DNA from: Echinostoma caproni
Lineage: Eukaryota; Platyhelminthes; Trematoda; Plagiorchiida; Echinostomatidae
Direction: 5' to 3'
NCBI GenBank assembly: GCA_900618425.1
Contig: UZAN01039877.1
Span: 33,380 to 97,379 of the forward strand
Length of the DNA stretch: 64,000 bases
Each line of letters starts with the position of its first letter. Positions within the stretch are counted from its first letter, which is position 1. This document shows positions 59,490-64,000 of this stretch, in pieces. The notes under the pieces were generated by a model, which saw only the letters and a program-made list of their open reading frames with translations, did not search any database and was not told the origin of the DNA. The position numbers were made by a program, and so were the translations under genes.

Positions 59490-61803
59490 TCTATGACAGG
59501 AGATCAGGAAACACAGCACTACTGTCAGACAATATACAACACCCGAGGAGGTGAAAACATAAGGACTAACCGTGCTTTTTCCTCTGTTAAGGCAATGAAA
59601 GTGAAAATCAATAATTATCAAAGGAACAGAATCATATATACCTAATCACTCTATTGGAATAGACCTCAAGAAAAAAGCGTTTCGAGAGAAAGAGAACTAT
59701 AAGTGGTTAAGAATAATATAAGTCAAGAGACGAGGTGCGTGAGCACTGTAAACGGATTTTATTTCAAATTTTCCGAACATTGGACATAGATGAATTTATA
59801 AGCCACGCATGAGATGCTGTTCAAATCCCAAATCCATGCCTATTGTGCCTCGACGAAATATAAGGAAACATTTTATTGGAAATGGTTTGTAGTATGTCAC
59901 ATCCAGATGAACTATTTTCATGCAAGATTTGGCATAATACATCAAACTCTCCTTGAGTTCCACCAACCATCGTTCATAAATTATTAAAACGCCCTCTATC
60001 TATTAAACTGTTACATTTGTCGTGCCTGTTAGCTACTTAATAAGGGATGAAGATACAATTCACGTAAAACCATATGCTCAGCTCAATGCCGGGCAAATCG
60101 AGTAGATTAAAGCTCTTTCAAGCCAGCGTTTCTGTCAGGCCGATCGATTGGTTTCACCTGGAGAATCACAATCTATGTTTTGTTTAGCAGATTTGAGAAT
60201 TTCTCCGGGTTCAGTGTAATTTTGATTTCAGGCAACATTGCAAACAATATGGTTTTGGGCGCTATCCTCCCGATGCACCGATACCAAGATCTTTTTGTTC
60301 TCAACCAAAACCTTTGCGTTCAAAACTAGCAGACATTTAAACGCACACAAAATATGTGGTAAAAATTGGATCTCTAGTGCTCGGAAATCATAAGGAATCA
60401 CTTTTACAATAGGTTTATCAGATATACAATTTCATGACCAGTATTCCCGATGAGCGTTTTCCAAAAGCCTTTCCGGGACGAATTCCTGTTTATGAAGTTT
60501 ATACGTACTAATCGAAAGACGTTGAGAAGATGTATGTTTTAAATCTTTCAAACACGGTAAATAGAAAATACGAATGGTGAATTCTGATCATCATTATGGC
60601 AGAACGATTTGTGCGTTTTTGTGTAATCCCCATCACATATGAATTTTGTACTCGAGGCCTTGCTACCCCACCCATTATTAAATCCGAATAATTTTCTTTC
60701 AGATAAGTGTTTGCTCGTGGATTGATTAAGTGATGGTCGAATACATGAAAACCTATGGTAATAATTAGGAGGATTTGGTTGTTTTGAACTCTGGAGAAAA
60801 ATGGGACTAATAGTCGCTCGTGTCCAGCATCTTTTTGTTGCAGTTTACTTGAACAGTCCAATGTATTTGCTAACATAATAAAAAATATCGGGAGACTCAT
60901 TGGAATTCGGGGCTCAGACTAAGCCTTGATTCAGTATTCGCTCACTGATTTATGTTTATGGTTATTTTCAATAATCAATAATATGAGTAAAATGTTCCAG
61001 ACAAGCTGAACAATATGTGGTCAAATCTATTGATTTCTATTTGATTAATCATTCGATTTAACGAGAAAAGTTCGCATTCGACTTCAAAGAGAGCCGCGGA
61101 GATTGACTGCTTGGTCAGTGTGCGCATTCATGCAGTCATACTCCCGTGGCGATAACACTAAATTTTAGACCGGACCGAAGAACGAACGAATGAGCCAATT
61201 GTTCGAACGGATGCTGTTTGCGGACGCAGACACATTTTCATTCCCGCATAGTTTTCTGGACACAGTTGCCTCGTTTGTCTGGATGAGTGAATGCTGACTT
61301 TTGTTCATTTGAGGCGATGAAATGCAAACCAAGATGCATAAATATTTTTATCAGGTTTCGGTTTGCTGAGCACAGTGGGTTTTTTTCGAGTTAACAAACC
61401 GCATTGCAGTTCGATATTCAGACAAGGGATACAGTTTCGTAATTTGCAATTGCGCTTGATTATGTGTCTGTGCATGTAAGCATGTGTGTCACCCTATGCT
61501 TGGATATATGTATGTGCATTGCTTTGTTTCACATGCATTGTGCCGATCAAAAATAATGTTATTCAAGCTGCGGCCTTCCCTTTTTGACTTCGATATATTT
61601 TTTCACTAGAGGTGGATTACATCTCATTTGTCAACCCACCCTTACCCAAAGAAGTGAGGATAAACAAATGGGCGAGGTAAACGAAATATTGCGAAGATAT
61701 TTTCCGAATATATAACGACTTAGGCATACTCTCAGATGTACAGACGGAGGATTGTTAACTCGGTATTCATTGGATCTGTTTTTGATCCCCTCAACAATGT
61801 CTT
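59490..61803. other. Non-coding stretch
   Basis: A 130-codon - strand open frame (60508-60900) has no clear splice signals or family and is not called. Nothing else recognised. Confidence 0.35.
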
Positions 61804-61955
61804 TTTACTTCCTTTTTCTTTTTGTTGTATATACAAACGTACAGTCAACTTTCAGGAAGGGGGCTGTGGTCATACAAAGGCCGCCTGGGGAAAATACAGA
61901 TATGAGGAAGACGGGCGGCAATGGAGCGGTTTTGAACCCGGCAAACAGCTTTGAC
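61804..61955 (-). repeat. tRNA-derived SINE, family 1, copy G
   Basis: Reverse complement of the tail (TTTTACTTCCTTTTTC, then AACTTTCAGGAAGGGGGC), ACAAAGGCCGCCTGGGGAAA, and a B-box-like GCCGGGTTCAAAACC near 61928-61942. The head is poorly conserved. Confidence 0.7.
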
Positions 61956-62316
61956 TTACCGATATCGGGTGTTCACCAAACCAATGACCGTACGAACTAT
62001 CAGGCATAAGCAGCAGAAATGAGGAAAGTTATTTGGATTGGAGCCTTACTGTTCAACAGGAGTGCACAAATTTTACAGGTGACCTGAACTCTTCCTCAAC
62101 AGCACATTTGTCATTCGTTGAAAGCATTACCGAGAGACTGAAATAAGCTCTCACGGTGTCGACTGGAAACAGAGCAACGACGTTCACGTTGCTCAGCATT
62201 CAGAAATGCTACTTAAACTGCGGTGTGCACACGGAACTTAGTGTGAAATTTGTATTACGATATTTGAAATACCGACTATTTGGTGTTTAATAGTTTCTGG
62301 TAGACATTACGATACA

Positions 62317-62380
62317 GAATGATGATGGTGATGTTGTTCTTGAATGATGATGATGATACTAATGATGATGATGACGATGT
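62317..62380. repeat. GAT/ATG-rich microsatellite
   Basis: Interrupted GATGAT and AATGATGATG units over about 65 bases. Confidence 0.85.
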
Positions 62381-62465
62381 TAATGCTGCATACATGAACT
62401 TCGGAGAGCCGATGTATCAATTTAGGCGTTCTATGACCTGTTGCTGAATATTGAAAATACGTTCT

Positions 62466-62568
62466 CGTAGCTCGGGTGAACTGAATTTAATTTCGCCTGT
62501 TCACTGAGCTTAGCAATTTGTTTGCAAACTTTTAATCAGCGGTGACATCACTAAAGCTTGTGAAGTGG
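62466..62568 (-). repeat. Hammerhead-core repeat, copy 4 (inverted, decayed core)
   Basis: Reverse complement of the family: CCACTTCACAAGCTT, GTGATGTCACC, a damaged core (CTGATTAAAAGTTTGC), GCAAACAAATTGCTAAGCTC, AACAGGCGAAATTAAATTCA, CACCCGAGCTACG. It lies head-to-head with copy 3 so that the pair forms one long imperfect palindrome. Confidence 0.75.
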
Positions 62569-62570
62569 CC

Positions 62571-62660
62571 CACTTCATAAGCATTGATGATGTCACCTCG
62601 GCTGGTGATGAAACGTATGGAAACAAATTGCCCAGCTCGGCGAACAGGCGAAATAGTGTT
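62571..62660 (+). repeat. Hammerhead-core repeat, copy 3
   Basis: ACTTCATAAGCATTGATGAT, TGTCACCTCGGCTGGTGAT, GAAACGTATGGAAACAAATT, then GCCCAGCTCGGCGAACAGGC and GAAATAGTGT. The core CTGATGA has become TTGATGA, so it should not cleave. The 3' part after GAAAT is missing compared with copies 1 and 2. Confidence 0.78.
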
Positions 62661-63524
62661 CTAGGACCTAGTCTAGATCACCGACTTTCTCACACGTTGG
62701 ATGGCGGTAATCAATGTAACGTGTACCTGTGGTTTTGGCCATGGTCACATAATGGGTAGTGGCGTATCCAAACCTTTACGATTTTTGCCTCGTTTCTCTT
62801 TCTGCATTATAATGAAGCAAATTGGTAATAATTCCTGTGCGGCAATTAGTCTTTAATAAACAAAGTTTGAGCTTTCCCTGAGAATCCACTATAACTCGAT
62901 AATATTTGTCTCCAGGAAACTATTTTCACTTTCTGATTAATGTGGAGAAAACAGTGGAAAACAGGTGCATCCACTTTAAACTAATGTGTTTAGGTGCTCC
63001 GTCGGACTCTAACACTTTGTGCTGTGAAATATTTTGATTATCGTGACTCTTATTCTTAACCGCTATCGTCTTCTTCATCATTTGCTCAATTGATTTTTCT
63101 ATCTTTGAGTTAATCGATGCGTCTCGTTATTTCGTTGCCAAGGGACGATTGCTGTACGTAACTAGGTGACTGCGTACCAACTTGTGCTCATTAGACTTGT
63201 GAGCTGAGGTGCATGCATTCTGCTCTGTAGAACAAACCACTGAATCGCTAAGGTGAAACATACTCCGTCCGAAGGTTTTGTGCTTAGCCTACTTATCCGG
63301 GACTGCTTCATTGTTCGTTCTTGAATGACGGTACTGAACTTTGCTCCTCGTTAAATTCCGCAAATAATGCAAGTAAATGACGTAACTAGTACCGTTAGGC
63401 ATCTTTGTTTTGGTCGCTGAGTTCTTGCCCTAGTATTTTACATGTAACCCAATGAGGTAAGGACTTCGAAATGCATCATGTTTACAAATGACTTTTTGTG
63501 TTGGTTCTCTAATTTTCCACACAG
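62661..63524. other. Non-coding stretch
   Basis: No gene or repeat recognised. The last bases form a pyrimidine-rich acceptor for the block at 63525. Confidence 0.35.
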
Positions 63525-63712
63525 AGTACACAACTGCAACTAGTATGCATTATCTTCCTTATGGACTTCGAACCGAGAGACGTTATTTAGGGGTTATCAA
63601 TTTAATCTCTGAAATATACGGTTGGCGGCAGAGAATAAATACATGTTCATGTAGATCAAGGATGCTTCAGGCTTATCCCTTTAAAATGTGTGACATATTC
63701 TGTCCCTTTTGA
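63525..63712 (+). CDS. Weak candidate terminal exon
   Basis: A good acceptor (TTCTCTAATTTTCCACACAG) precedes two bases and 61 codons plus TGA: YTTATSMHYLPYGLRTERRY, then LGVINLISEIYGWRQRINTC, then a Cys-containing tail. No family is recognised and no upstream exon was found. Confidence 0.25.
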
Positions 63713-64000
63713 TGTCTTTTGCGAGTCCAAACTCTTAAACGTTTGTTTGACTTCCAGGTATTGCTACACACCTTCTACTACCTTAGTCAAAATTCTTTTC
63801 ATGTTGTATTACTTTTTATAATTATAAATTATGTTATCACGTTCTGAATATTCTTGATGATCAACGGACTAGATAACTGAAGAGAAGTATACACTGCATA
63901 CCTTCTTGGTACGTTGCTCTGAGATACGGATGAATATGATTCTGGTAGCCATCGCACTCAACAGAACAGGGTCTTCGTCATCTCAGTGCATCGTCAAACA
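63713..64000 (-). other. Right edge; possible exon at 63902-63981 (- strand)
   Basis: On the - strand two bases and 26 codons (DEDPVLLSAMATRIIFIRIS then EQRTKK, preceded by D) run to a GTATGC donor in phase 0. The acceptor (GCACTGAG) is poor, so this is only a hint that a - strand gene continues beyond the window. Confidence 0.2.

Noticed and set aside
60508..60900. 130-codon open frame, - strand
   Set aside because: No splice support or family; probably chance.
62565..62759. Reading the repeat SIDDVTSAGDETYGNKLPSS as a coding exon
   Set aside because: The same frame is open in copies 1 and 3, but the conserved part is the ribozyme-like core and stem. The copies sit in unrelated surroundings, so a repeat is the simpler explanation.
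1..64000. CRISPR arrays, bacterial operons, rRNA genes
   Set aside because: No regularly spaced repeats, Shine-Dalgarno-led gene clusters or rRNA-like stretches were seen; the architecture is eukaryotic.

Overview
This window reads as nuclear DNA of a parasitic flatworm, most likely a digenean trematode (fluke). It is AT-rich and gene-poor. Coding sequence occurs as short, splice-bounded islands separated by kilobases of non-coding DNA. Decayed non-LTR retrotransposons and tRNA-derived SINEs of both orientations are scattered through it. There is no bacterial operon architecture. The best intact open reading frame (1711-2655) has the layout of the trematode PH-like domain family known from Schistosoma and Fasciola annotations. 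I cannot name the species. Several N runs show that this is a draft scaffold.

Layout. 0-5 kb, + strand: two exon-like blocks (521-625 and 719-905) whose phases match across a roughly 93-base intron, then the uninterrupted 314-aa PH-like gene, then an exon-like block with strong splice sites at 4188-4281. 5-14 kb: mostly non-coding, with two weaker exon candidates. 14.5-15.8 kb: a decayed LINE on the - strand. 16.6-19 kb: two SINE copies and a weak - strand exon candidate. 19.7-22.6 kb: a longer decayed LINE on the + strand with endonuclease, reverse transcriptase and C-terminal blocks. 24.5-29.2 kb: a cluster of - strand exon candidates, the best being 24543-24981 (146 codons). 33-35.3 kb: a third LINE fragment and two copies of a repeat with a hammerhead-ribozyme-like core. 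37.8-38.6 kb: tRNA-derived sequences. 39.4-39.9 kb: assembly gap. 42.6-53.7 kb: - strand exon candidates at 42.6, 45.6, 47.5 and 53.7 kb. 54.8-64 kb: a second tRNA-derived repeat, more SINEs, and an inverted pair of the hammerhead-like repeat.

The - strand candidates at 53739-53623, 47563-47477, 45656-45574 and 24981-24543 join in a consistent reading phase. They may be one gene about 29 kb long, with a Cys-rich N-terminus followed by coiled coil. This is a hypothesis from splice signals and phase; no transcript data were available.

The most interesting signal is the four-copy repeat with the hammerhead-like core (CTGATGA, a TCACC/GGTGA stem, GAAAC). Two copies carry inverted partner sequence beside them. 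It resembles the self-cleaving motifs known from Penelope-like retroelements. I did not find an associated Penelope-type enzyme in the window.
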